From Elusimicrobiota bacterium (lineage in GTDB: Bacteria; Elusimicrobiota; Elusimicrobia; UBA1565; UBA9628), in the NCBI GenBank assembly GCA_028717525.1, contig JAQUNT010000067.1, positions 1 through 8,622 on the forward strand: a DNA stretch of 8,622 nt, in the 5' to 3' direction. Shown here piece by piece: positions 1 through 6,354 of the stretch. The notes beneath the pieces are model-generated. The model had not been told where the DNA came from. It saw only the letters and a list, made by a program, of their open reading frames with translations, and searched no databases. The position numbers and the translations under genes were made by a program. Numbering within the stretch: position 1 is the first letter of the stretch; the number at the start of each line of letters is the position of its first letter.

Positions 1-1241
1 CACAGCTTGTCAAGCGCCGCCGCGCGCCCGGTCGCGGCCGCGACGGCCGCGAGGCATTTGCGCGTGCCCGCCAAGCCGAAGGGGGCCGGGGCCTCCACCA
101 CGGGCCGGGGGCTCTTGGCCAGCAGCTCCTTGAGCTTGGCCTGGTAGGAGCTGGCCTCGCAGAAGACCTGGGCCTGGGCGCGCGGCAGGCTGGCGACAGC
201 GGAGAAGTCCACGTCTGGGAAGAGGCGCAGGTTGGCCTTGAGCCCGAGCTCCTCCAGGAAGGGCACCAGCTCCGCTTCGCGGTAGTCCGGCGGGAAATGG
301 AACAGGTTGACCGCGTCCGGGTCCGCGGTTGCCGTGAAGAAGTCGGGCCGGTCGAAGAGTCCCTTGAAGAACCTCCCGAAATTGTCGAGCTGGTCGCGGT
401 CGCTGTGGCTCCAGGACACCGCGGTGCGGCCGCTCTCCTTGCCGAGCCGGTCCGTGACCGCCGAGGCGTCCTCGCCCAGCACGGTCGTGGTGCAGAACTG
501 GTTGAACACCACGAACTCGCCCGGGGAGCGCGCCGCCTCCCGGGCGACCGATTGGACCATGGCGTCGGCCTTGGTGTTGGAGCCCAAGATCATGTCGTGC
601 TCGCCGAGTTCCATCACGATCCCCTTGCGGAACACGGTCGCGCCGAAGCTCTCGGACGGGCAGCGGACCGGGTAGGCGAAGAAGGAGTATTTGCGGGGGT
701 CGTTGCCGGCCCAGGAGTAGAGGCACTCGCGGTCGGAGTACCGCGCGTAGAGGGTCTTCTTGAGGCTCAGCTCCGGGTAGCCCAGCAGGACCTCGAAATC
801 CTGGTCGCCGAAGAAGTTGCGCCAGCCGCCGCCCTGCAGGCCGATGGGTCCGGCCGCGATGGGGGCGCTGAGGGTGACCCCGTAGGGCCCGAAGCTCTCC
901 GGCTCCGAGAAGGACTCCGGGTCCTGGGCGATGAGGCGCAGGACGTCCTGGAAGGTGCGCTTGCCGAGCTTGGCCGCCATGACCTGGAGGAAGCGCTTCT
1001 GCGCGGGCCCCGCGTCGCCCTCGCAGCCCAGGGCCAGGCCCGGGGTCTTGAGCACGGCCTCCGCGGAGTCCTTGGGCAGGATGTAGAAGGCCAGGTCCAG
1101 CTCGCCGTGGCGCAGGCCCAGGCGCAGGTTCTTGCCGCCCAGACCGCACAAGGCCGTCAGCTTCAGGCCCAGCAGCCGGGACACGGCCGCCAGGGCCGCC
1201 CGGCCCGCCACCAGATGCAGCCTCTCTTCCGTCTTCGCCAT
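1..1241 (-). CDS. Nitrogenase component 1-like (NifD/NifE/BchN superfamily) protein, C-terminus cut by window edge
   Basis: 413 codons are visible and the frame is still open at base 1. Residues about 115-413 read as a divergent oxidoreductase/nitrogenase component 1 fold. C173 followed by LYSWAG resembles the P-cluster cysteine region of NifD. EHDMILG (214-220) resembles EKDIVFGG of NifD/NifE. C250-TTTVLGED has the same Cys-to-Gly-acidic-Asp spacing as the CPxGLIGDD motif. VNLFHFPPDY, then ELVPFLEELGLKAN (about 311-337) and the APAPFGLAGTRKCL stretch follow the family's second Rossmann domain. C361 falls where NifD has its FeMo-cofactor cysteine. No cysteine lies between C73 and C173, so the first P-cluster ligand appears absent, as does the usual HGPxGC wording. 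Residues 1-115 are an extension I do not recognise. The ATG at 1241 overlaps the upstream gene's stop by one base (TGATG), and AAGGAGG sits 6 bases upstream, so translation is probably coupled. The role is likely reduction of a bound substrate or cluster scaffolding; nitrogen fixation is not indicated. Confidence 0.8.
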   Translation of the reverse strand, partial: MAKTEERLHLVAGRAALAAVSRLLGLKLTALCGLGGKNLRLGLRHGELDLAFYILPKDSAEAVLKTPGLALGCEGDAGPAQKRFLQVMAAKLGKRTFQDVLRLIAQDPESFSEPESFGPYGVTLSAPIAAGPIGLQGGGWRNFFGDQDFEVLLGYPELSLKKTLYARYSDRECLYSWAGNDPRKYSFFAYPVRCPSESFGATVFRKGIVMELGEHDMILGSNTKADAMVQSVAREAARSPGEFVVFNQFCTTTVLGEDASAVTDRLGKESGRTAVSWSHSDRDQLDNFGRFFKGLFDRPDFFTATADPDAVNLFHFPPDYREAELVPFLEELGLKANLRLFPDVDFSAVASLPRAQAQVFCEASSYQAKLKELLAKSPRPVVEAPAPFGLAGTRKCLAAVAAATGRAAALDKL

Positions 1242-2380
1242 CACCGGCCTCCTTCCTCCACGCCCAAAGGCTGCTCCTTGCCGTAGAACAGGAAGCAGCC
1301 GCGGCAGGCCGGGAACAGGCGCGCCATGACCCGGCGGCGCAGGGCCCGGGCCTTCTTCCCGTCCCAGATCCCGGCGAAGCCATCGCGCGCGATGTTGCCC
1401 AGTATGTAGTCCGGGCAGGTCCAGACGTCGCCGTTGGGCAGGACGTGGACCTGGGTCCAGGGGCCGTCGCAGAAGGCCGCGCCGAGCCGACGCCTGCGGC
1501 CCTGATAGTAATCGCGCGCGTCCTGCGGACCTCTGAGGGCGCAGGTGAAGCGCGCCTGGGGGTAGCGCGCGCCCAGGTCGCGCAGGGCCCGGGCGAAGGA
1601 CGCGAAGTCCTTGATCCTTGGGCGGTACCCGTAGCCTTTCCACATCCCCAGGGGCAGCCCGAACTCCTCGCGGAAGGCGCGCTCCTGCGCGGCCAGGACC
1701 TTGGGCGGATTGAAGATGAGGTGCTGGAAGAGTATCTCGTCGAACTCGATGCCCTTCGCCTTGAGGTGCTCTACGAGCTCGCCGATGTGCCCGGCGTTGG
1801 AGTCGAAAACCTCGCAGAGCAGGCGCAGCAGCGGGCGCTTGCGGCGCCGGACCATGCCGCGCAGCCCGCGCACCATGGCCTCGTAGTGTCCGGGCGGGCC
1901 CATGCGCAGTTCCTCCCGCAGGGCCGGCGGGCAGGCGACCGATAGGTTGAGCTGGTCGAAGCTCTCCGCCACCCGGTCGGCGAAGCGCTCGATGTAGACG
2001 CCGTTGGTGGTCAGGATGGTGGAGAAGCCCAGCTCCTTGGCCCGGGCGGCCAGGGGCAGGCAGAGAGGGCTGAGCAGGGGCTCGCCGCCGGAGAAGTTCA
2101 CGTAGCGCGGCCGATAGGGGACCAGCTGCTCGAGCAGGCTGGAGAACGCCGCGCGGGGCGCCGGACGCGATATCTCGGCGCGGTAGCGCGGGTCCTGGCA
2201 GGCGCCGCCCACGCCCCACAGCGTGCAGGCGCGGCAGCGCAGGTTGCAGCGCATGGTGAGCATGAGATAGACTTCGCCGATGCGGCCGCCGCGGCCGGGG
2301 TCGCCGGGCCGCACGCCCAGCCCGGCCAGACGCTCCCAGAGCCCGCGCCGGTCCGTCGCCTCTCCACGGGGCTTGTTCAA
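1241..2380 (-). CDS. Radical SAM protein with SPASM-type C-terminal cluster domain
   Basis: 379 residues. The radical SAM core begins at about residue 36 with VYLMLTMRCNLRCRAC; the CX3CX2C cysteines C45, C49 and C52 would bind the SAM-cleaving [4Fe-4S] cluster. GGEP is at 98-101, followed by TTNG. The C-terminus has C304, a PNGDVWTCPD stretch with C322, LGNI, an IWDG segment and CRGC (C359, C362). This is the layout of SPASM or twitch domains, which hold auxiliary Fe-S clusters. Enzymes with this architecture modify peptides (sulfatase maturases, sactipeptide and mycofactocin enzymes), but some act on small molecules or cofactors (PqqE, NirJ/AhbD). The start is TTG inside a TTGA overlap with the upstream gene's stop, supported by GGAGG four bases before it. 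The next in-frame alternative, a GTG at codon 23, would still keep the core. Its stop overlaps the start of the nitrogenase-like gene, so the two are probably co-translated and functionally linked. Substrate unknown. Confidence 0.9.
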   Translation of the reverse strand: MNKPRGEATDRRGLWERLAGLGVRPGDPGRGGRIGEVYLMLTMRCNLRCRACTLWGVGGACQDPRYRAEISRPAPRAAFSSLLEQLVPYRPRYVNFSGGEPLLSPLCLPLAARAKELGFSTILTTNGVYIERFADRVAESFDQLNLSVACPPALREELRMGPPGHYEAMVRGLRGMVRRRKRPLLRLLCEVFDSNAGHIGELVEHLKAKGIEFDEILFQHLIFNPPKVLAAQERAFREEFGLPLGMWKGYGYRPRIKDFASFARALRDLGARYPQARFTCALRGPQDARDYYQGRRRRLGAAFCDGPWTQVHVLPNGDVWTCPDYILGNIARDGFAGIWDGKKARALRRRVMARLFPACRGCFLFYGKEQPLGVEEGGR

Positions 2381-3336
2381 GAGGCCTCCAAGTCCCGCCA
2401 GAACCGCCGCATCCTCGCCCCGACCGCCAGATTATTGAGCAGGACCCGGCGCGCGGGAGCCGCCAGGCGGGCCCCGCGCAGCAGGCGCAGCTGGTCCGCG
2501 GGGCTCCGGCGGCGCCCGGGCAGGCGGATCAGCGCGGCCACGGGTCCGACCCGGAACGCCTCCTGGAGCCCCGGCCAGAGGCGCTCGAGCACGACCGACG
2601 TGCCCACGTAGAGCTGGCCGTCGGTGTCGACCAGGTGCTGGGGGCTGAGCAGCACCGGCTCCGCGCCGTTGCGCCGGTTGAAGACCTCGGCGGCCGGCCG
2701 GGCCGCGCGGGCCAGCCGGCAGGCCGCGCGCAGCTGCTCTTCCAGGATGCGCAGGCTGTCCTCACCCCAGCTCAGGCCCAGGGCGTAGGCGACCTGGAAG
2801 CGGCGCACCCCCTCGCCGAGCAGGAAGGCCGCGCTCTCGCGCAGGCGCCCGGCCGTCACCGGGGTCGCCACGAGGTTGACGAAGCAGTCCGCCCCGGAGC
2901 GCAGGAGGCCGGCCAGGTTGCGGCGCAGGAGGCCCCAGGACCGGGACCCGGAGCGGTTCGCCTCCTGGACGTCCCGGTCTCCGTCGAGACTCAGCATCAC
3001 GCGCACGCCCAGCCCGGCGAGCTCGCGGGAGCGCTCCGGGCTGAGCAGCAGGCCGTTGGTGGTCAGCACCAGGCGCAGGGACTTGCCCCGGCGCGCGGCC
3101 TCCCGGGCCGCGGCGGCGGCGATCTCGCGCACCGCGCCGTATTCCGCCAGCGGCTCGCCGCCCATGAGCTGCAGCTCCAGGGGACTCTCCTCCCGGAGCA
3201 GGAGGTCCAGGGCGCGCCTCCAGACGCGCTCCGGCATGGGCCCGGCCCGGCGGCGCATGCGGCAGTAGGCGCAGCGCATCGGGCAGGCCCGCGTCACCAG
3301 GAGGTCGAGGTTGAGAGGCCGGGCTTCAGCGCGCAA
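2377..3336 (-). CDS. Radical SAM protein with cysteine-free, SPASM-like C-terminus
   Basis: 319 residues. The core starts almost at the N-terminus: LNLDLLVTRACPMRCAYC carries C18, C22 and C25 (CX3CX2C). GGEP is at 59-62, TTNG at 92-95 and SLDG at 116-119, all standard positions for a SAM-cleaving TIM barrel. After about residue 225 the text resembles a SPASM arm (HLVDTDGQLYVGTS, then FRVGPVAALIRL), but the cysteines expected there are replaced and none occurs in that region. It should therefore hold only the radical SAM cluster. The start is the TTG at 3336, preceded by GGAGGAGG with a 7-base spacer, three bases after the upstream gene ends. An ATG at 3343 overlapping that stop (ATGA) looks more natural but runs into TGA after five codons, so either TTG is the true start or there is a one-base indel. 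It overlaps the next gene by 4 bases. Substrate unknown. Confidence 0.88.
   Translation of the reverse strand: MRAEARPLNLDLLVTRACPMRCAYCRMRRRAGPMPERVWRRALDLLLREESPLELQLMGGEPLAEYGAVREIAAAAAREAARRGKSLRLVLTTNGLLLSPERSRELAGLGVRVMLSLDGDRDVQEANRSGSRSWGLLRRNLAGLLRSGADCFVNLVATPVTAGRLRESAAFLLGEGVRRFQVAYALGLSWGEDSLRILEEQLRAACRLARAARPAAEVFNRRNGAEPVLLSPQHLVDTDGQLYVGTSVVLERLWPGLQEAFRVGPVAALIRLPGRRRSPADQLRLLRGARLAAPARRVLLNNLAVGARMRRFWRDLEAS
2385..2389 (-). promoter_or_regulatory. Ribosome binding site supporting a TTG start
   Basis: GGAGG lies in the end of the upstream gene, 4 bases before TTG 2380. The TTG shares bases with the upstream TGA stop (TTGA), an arrangement typical of translational coupling. 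Confidence 0.65.
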
Positions 3337-3339
3337 AGC

Positions 3340-5355
3340 TCATCCTCCTCCCAGAGCCGCCGGCTCGCCCCGCGCGGAGAGCGCTTCATCGAAGACGCGG
3401 CGCGACTCGGCGCGGGGGAAGTCCCGGTCGGGCGCCAGGCGCTCCGGGAAGCCGAAGGAGGCGGCGGAGAGGCCCAGGCGCTCGGCCAGCGGGCGCACGG
3501 AGCGCAGGGCGAGCGCCGAGTCCCGGAGGCTGGGCCGGCCGCGGCCGGAGGGCCCGTCCCAGCCGGCCGGTGAGCGGCCGCGGATGAACAGGACCCGCGA
3601 GACCCCGTGCCGCGCGAGCCAGCGGAGCCATTCGGGCAGGCGCGCGACGCTGCCCCGGTCGAGCCAGGCCCAGACCTCGATGCTCCCGCCGGCCTTCCTC
3701 CAGCGCAGCATGCCCAGCCGGGTCTCCCGGGATGCGGCCTCCGGCGAGGACAGGGGCACCACGATGCCCCGGACCAGGTCGTCGCGCAGCAGGGGCGCGA
3801 AGTCCCGCAGGCGCGCCAGGGGCCGGCCCGTGGTGTGGAGCCAGAGCCCGTGGACCTGCAGCCGACGCCCCAGGTCCAGAAGCGCCGGAAGGTCCCGGCG
3901 CAGCAGCGGCTCGCCGCCGCCCAGGACCATGCGCTCGGCGCGCAGCGCGGCCAGGGCGAGCAGCCGGCCGAGGGGGGCGCTCCCGATCCGCGCCGAGACC
4001 GACAGATAGACGGTGCGCGGCTGGAGCATCTGCCGCAGGCCGGCCAGCTCCGCGAGGCCGCGCTCTCCCGTATAGGGCGGGGCGTGCGGGTCCTCCCGGT
4101 CGTAGAAGCCCTCCGGGATGGCCCCCTGGCGGTCCGCGAGGTCGTGGAGCGCCGTGCCGGGATAGACCCGGGTGGGCTGGATGAGGATCCGGTCCGGCTC
4201 CAGGCCCCGGCAGAATCCGGCGGTCTCGCGGACGGTGCGGCGGCTCTCCCCCGGGCTGCCGACCATGAGCATGAGGACCGAGGAGATGCCCGCCCGCCGG
4301 GTGGCGGCCAGGGCCGGGGCCACGCGGTCCGGGCGCAGGTTCTTGAGGATGCGCTTCTGCACCGCCGGGGAGCCCGACTCGAGCCCGTAGGAGATCTCGC
4401 GGCAGCCGGCCCGGGCCATCCGGCGCAGGAGGTCCGGCTCCACCGCGTCGGGCCTGGTCATGCAGATCCAGTCGAACGCCGTCCCGCGCCGGGCGAGCCG
4501 GTCGCAGACCTCCCGGACCCAGGCCCGGTCCAAGGTGAAGTAGTTGTCGCCGAAGATCAGCTGCCGCGCGCCATAGCGCCGGGCCAGATGCGCGGCCAGT
4601 CCGACGAAGTACTCGGGGGAGTGGCGGCGCACGGGGCAGCGTTGGCCGCTCATGGGGCAGAAGACGCAGCGGTGCACGCAGCCGCGCGAGCCCAGGACCA
4701 TGAGGGAGCTGTGCACGGCCACCGCGCGCCGGCCCGCGGCCGTGTCCGGCAGGGGCGCCGGGGGGCGGCCGAACCGCTCGAGCTGCCGGGAGGCGTCGAA
4801 GAGATGGAAGGCGGGGTAAGGGAGGGAATCGAGGTCGCGGAACGGCCCGCGCGCGGCGCTGCGGCGCACGCCGCCGGCTCGGAAGGCGAGGCCCCGCACT
4901 CCCCGGGCCGGACGGCCGTCCCGCAGGGCTTCCACCAGCTCGAGCAGGGTCTCCTCGCCGTCTCCGATCGCGACGAAATCGGCGCGGCTGCGCTCCAGGA
5001 CGAACTCCGGGGCCACTGTGGCGAAGGGCCCCCCGATGACGACCGCGGCCCCGGGGCGGGCGCTCTTGACCTCGTCGGCCAGGGCCAGGGCCGACCAGCG
5101 GTTGGAGCTCTGGCAGGAGATGCCCACGACGTCCGCCGCGGCGCGCCGCACCGCGGCCGGGATACGGTCCAGGATCTCGGCCCGCGTCCAGCGGTCGCAG
5201 TCCCGGCCTTGGACCGGGTGGCCGGCGCGCTCCAGGATGGCGCCGAGCAAGGAGAGCCCGTAGGGCGGCCCGAAGTAGGATGGGGGCGGGTCCGGGTTGG
5301 GCGGATTGATTAGGACGGTCTTGATCGAGGCGGTCAGAGGCTTATTGTAACACAT
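3340..5355 (-). CDS. B12-binding-type radical SAM protein with an extra cysteine-less radical SAM-like C-terminal domain
   Basis: 671 residues in three parts. Residues about 11-150 form a cobalamin-binding-type Rossmann domain (TVLINPPNP, VVGISCQSSN, VIGGPFATVAPEFVL, then GDGEETL at 131-137). No DxHxxG motif is seen (DCDRWTR in that area), as in many B12 radical SAM enzymes that bind cobalamin without the lower histidine. Residues about 215-440 are the radical SAM core, with C226, C230 and C233 in GCVHRCVFC, GLESGSP at 324-330 and VGSPGES at 365-371. Relatives include methyltransferases, ring-forming enzymes and methylthiotransferases. Residues about 447-671 look like a second radical SAM barrel: VYLSVSARIGSAPL, GGGEP at 479-483, then HTTGR. 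This part contains no cysteine at all, so it cannot bind that cluster. The frame stays open far upstream, but ATG 5355 is chosen because GGAGG lies 4 bases before it, 14 bases separate it from the preceding stop, and homology begins right after it. Confidence 0.9.
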   Translation of the reverse strand: MCYNKPLTASIKTVLINPPNPDPPPSYFGPPYGLSLLGAILERAGHPVQGRDCDRWTRAEILDRIPAAVRRAAADVVGISCQSSNRWSALALADEVKSARPGAAVVIGGPFATVAPEFVLERSRADFVAIGDGEETLLELVEALRDGRPARGVRGLAFRAGGVRRSAARGPFRDLDSLPYPAFHLFDASRQLERFGRPPAPLPDTAAGRRAVAVHSSLMVLGSRGCVHRCVFCPMSGQRCPVRRHSPEYFVGLAAHLARRYGARQLIFGDNYFTLDRAWVREVCDRLARRGTAFDWICMTRPDAVEPDLLRRMARAGCREISYGLESGSPAVQKRILKNLRPDRVAPALAATRRAGISSVLMLMVGSPGESRRTVRETAGFCRGLEPDRILIQPTRVYPGTALHDLADRQGAIPEGFYDREDPHAPPYTGERGLAELAGLRQMLQPRTVYLSVSARIGSAPLGRLLALAALRAERMVLGGGEPLLRRDLPALLDLGRRLQVHGLWLHTTGRPLARLRDFAPLLRDDLVRGIVVPLSSPEAASRETRLGMLRWRKAGGSIEVWAWLDRGSVARLPEWLRWLARHGVSRVLFIRGRSPAGWDGPSGRGRPSLRDSALALRSVRPLAERLGLSAASFGFPERLAPDRDFPRAESRRVFDEALSARGEPAALGGG
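3344..3351 (-). promoter_or_regulatory. Ribosome binding site supporting a TTG start
   Basis: GGAGGAGG lies inside the last codons of the upstream gene, 7 bases before TTG 3336. It is also followed immediately by an ATG (3343) that opens only a five-codon frame ending at 3326. The spacing favours the TTG. Confidence 0.7.
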
Positions 5356-5359
5356 GCGG

Positions 5360-5364
5360 CCTCC
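5360..5364 (-). promoter_or_regulatory. Ribosome binding site that fixes the start of the B12-type radical SAM gene
   Basis: GGAGG lies 4 bases before ATG 5355, in the 14-base gap after the upstream stop. The reading frame continues open for about 900 bases further upstream, but there it overlaps the real radical SAM gene of 5370-6305, so this site marks the true start. Confidence 0.75.
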
Positions 5365-5369
5365 GACGG

Positions 5370-6305
5370 TCAGCCGCTCCGGATGCGGCGGACGATCGGG
5401 CCCGGATCCCGGCTTTGGACCCTGAGCTCCTCGGGGGAGTAGCCGCCTCCCAGGTCCCAGAGCCCGGCGCAGATGGGGTCGAGCGTGCAGCGCCGGCAGG
5501 CCGCGGCCTTCCCGTACCCGCGGCTCCAGCGCAGCTCCTCGCAGGCGCCGCGCCGGTCCAGGAAGACGAAGGCCCGCCGCTCGCTCTTCACGATGGCCCG
5601 GGTCTCGGTGGAGCAATGCGCGAACTCCCCCATGCAGCAGAGCGGGACCTTCTCCAGGCGGAAGGTACGGCCCGTGCGCGCGAGGAAGCGCATGGCCGCG
5701 AGCAGCGCGGCCCGGGCGCCCCCGAGGGTGGGGATGGTCTCGGGGTGCCTGGCCACCCGCGAGCAGCGCGTGTCCAGCCAGGTCCAGGAGAAGTGGCGGA
5801 TGTAGGGGAACCGCGCGCAGAGCCAGCGCGCGGTGCGCTGGATATGGTCCGCGTTCTGGGCGCAGATGGTCTGGTTGATGTCGACCTGCGCCGGGGTGCG
5901 GCCCAGCAGGGCGAGGGTGCGCACGATGTTGGCCAGAGACTCCGGGTTGCCGGTCAGGAAGGACTGCACCTCCCGGCGGTGGCTGTGCACGGTGACGTGC
6001 AGGTGCCGCAGCCCCGCGCGCAGCAGGCGGCCGAGGTAGGCGGGGTCCGCGGTGCGCTGGCCGTTGGTGATGACCCGGCAGGGCAGACCCCGGCCGACCG
6101 CGTAGGCGATCAGCTCCGGCAGCGGCTCGTAGAGGGTGGGCTCGCCGCCGGTCAGGATGACGCCGTCGTAGCCCTCGCGCCGGTACCGCGACACCAGCCG
6201 CCGGGCCCGGGCCAGGGGGAGCTCCCGCCGGTTGGCCGGGTTGGAGCAGAAGCGGCAGCTCTGATTGCACCGCCGCACGACCTGCAGGTAGCCTAGATTG
6301 GCCAT
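5370..6305 (-). CDS. Radical SAM protein with cysteine-rich C-terminus, first gene of the operon
   Basis: 311 residues. [17 protein letters not shown] gives the SAM-cluster cysteines C13, C17 and C20 very close to the N-terminus. GGEP is at 53-56, VITNG at 78-82 and an HVTVHSH stretch at about 103-109 lies on a barrel strand. The C-terminal third holds [11 protein letters not shown] (C223, C224, C231), C255, and then a [10 protein letters not shown] cluster (C270, C273, C279) followed by GLWDLGGGY. That CxxC-x5-C plus earlier cysteines suggests an auxiliary Fe-S cluster of SPASM or twitch type, though I cannot assign a named subfamily. The ATG at 6305 is preceded by AAGGG with a 6-base spacer and by an AT-rich -10-like element, so this is probably the first cistron. 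The stop is 14 bases before the B12-type radical SAM gene. The reaction is unknown; the context suggests one step in a multi-enzyme radical pathway. Confidence 0.9.
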   Translation of the reverse strand: MANLGYLQVVRRCNQSCRFCSNPANRRELPLARARRLVSRYRREGYDGVILTGGEPTLYEPLPELIAYAVGRGLPCRVITNGQRTADPAYLGRLLRAGLRHLHVTVHSHRREVQSFLTGNPESLANIVRTLALLGRTPAQVDINQTICAQNADHIQRTARWLCARFPYIRHFSWTWLDTRCSRVARHPETIPTLGGARAALLAAMRFLARTGRTFRLEKVPLCCMGEFAHCSTETRAIVKSERRAFVFLDRRGACEELRWSRGYGKAAACRRCTLDPICAGLWDLGGGYSPEELRVQSRDPGPIVRRIRSG

Positions 6306-6326
6306 GGCGCGCCCTTGCGCTTTCTA

Positions 6327-6332
6327 TATAAT
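6327..6332 (+). promoter_or_regulatory. Candidate -10 box for the carbamoyltransferase gene
   Basis: A perfect TATAAT occurs in the only AT-rich stretch of the window, 22 bases before ATG 6355. Transcription starting about 7 bases downstream would give a leader of roughly 15 bases. No convincing -35 hexamer lies 16-18 bases upstream (ATGGCG in that area). The nearby TTGACA (6337-6342) is on the wrong side of the box to serve as its -35. The box overlaps the candidate -10 of the opposite gene. Confidence 0.5.
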
Positions 6333-6336
6333 ACCA
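6328..6336 (-). promoter_or_regulatory. Candidate extended -10 promoter for the radical SAM / nitrogenase-like operon
   Basis: Read on the minus strand, the sequence is TGGTATTAT: a TGn extension followed by a hexamer one mismatch from TATAAT. The start codon at 6305 lies 22 bases downstream, with AAGGG (6316-6312) as a modest ribosome binding site. An extended -10 can work with a poor -35, and none is evident here. The box shares bases with the plus-strand TATAAT, so the two promoters could not both be occupied by polymerase at once. Confidence 0.5.
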
Positions 6337-6354
6337 TTGACATCAGGCACGACG

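Larger units (their letters stand above)
1..6305 (-). other. Five-gene operon: four radical SAM genes followed by a nitrogenase component 1-like gene
   Basis: All five genes share one strand. Junctions are a 14-base gap, a 3-base gap, a 4-base overlap (TTGA) and a 1-base overlap (TGATG). No room exists for internal terminators, and each junction has a Shine-Dalgarno sequence. The operon continues past the left edge, so further cistrons may follow. Confidence 0.8.

Noticed and set aside
10..1383. Long alternative frames over the nitrogenase-like gene on both strands
   Set aside because: They have low-complexity Gly/Pro/Arg/Ala text with no family motifs and cross the real junction at 1241. 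The chosen frame has clear component 1 motifs and a good ribosome binding site.
5345..5378. Possible internal promoter (TACAAT at 5350-5345 with a CTGACC 18 bases upstream, minus strand)
   Set aside because: The -10 lies inside the first codons of the gene it would serve and the -35 is weak, so a useful transcript for that gene is unlikely.
5356..6270. Upstream extension of the B12-type radical SAM gene to about 976 residues
   Set aside because: The extra part overlaps almost all of the radical SAM gene at 5370-6305 in another frame and has shadow-like composition. The ribosome binding site at 5360-5364 fixes the start at 5355.
1..6305. RiPP precursor peptide for the radical SAM enzymes
   Set aside because: There is no gap long enough for a small gene in the operon or in the 49-base divergent region, and no leader-core-like small frame with a ribosome binding site was seen. 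One may lie outside the window.
6306..6313. GGCGCGCC palindrome just before the first operon gene
   Set aside because: An 8-base GC palindrome is expected often by chance in this composition, and it has no paired copy nearby.
6337..6342. TTGACA, a perfect -35 hexamer on the plus strand
   Set aside because: Nothing like a -10 box follows at 16-18 bases, and that distance would lie inside the coding region.
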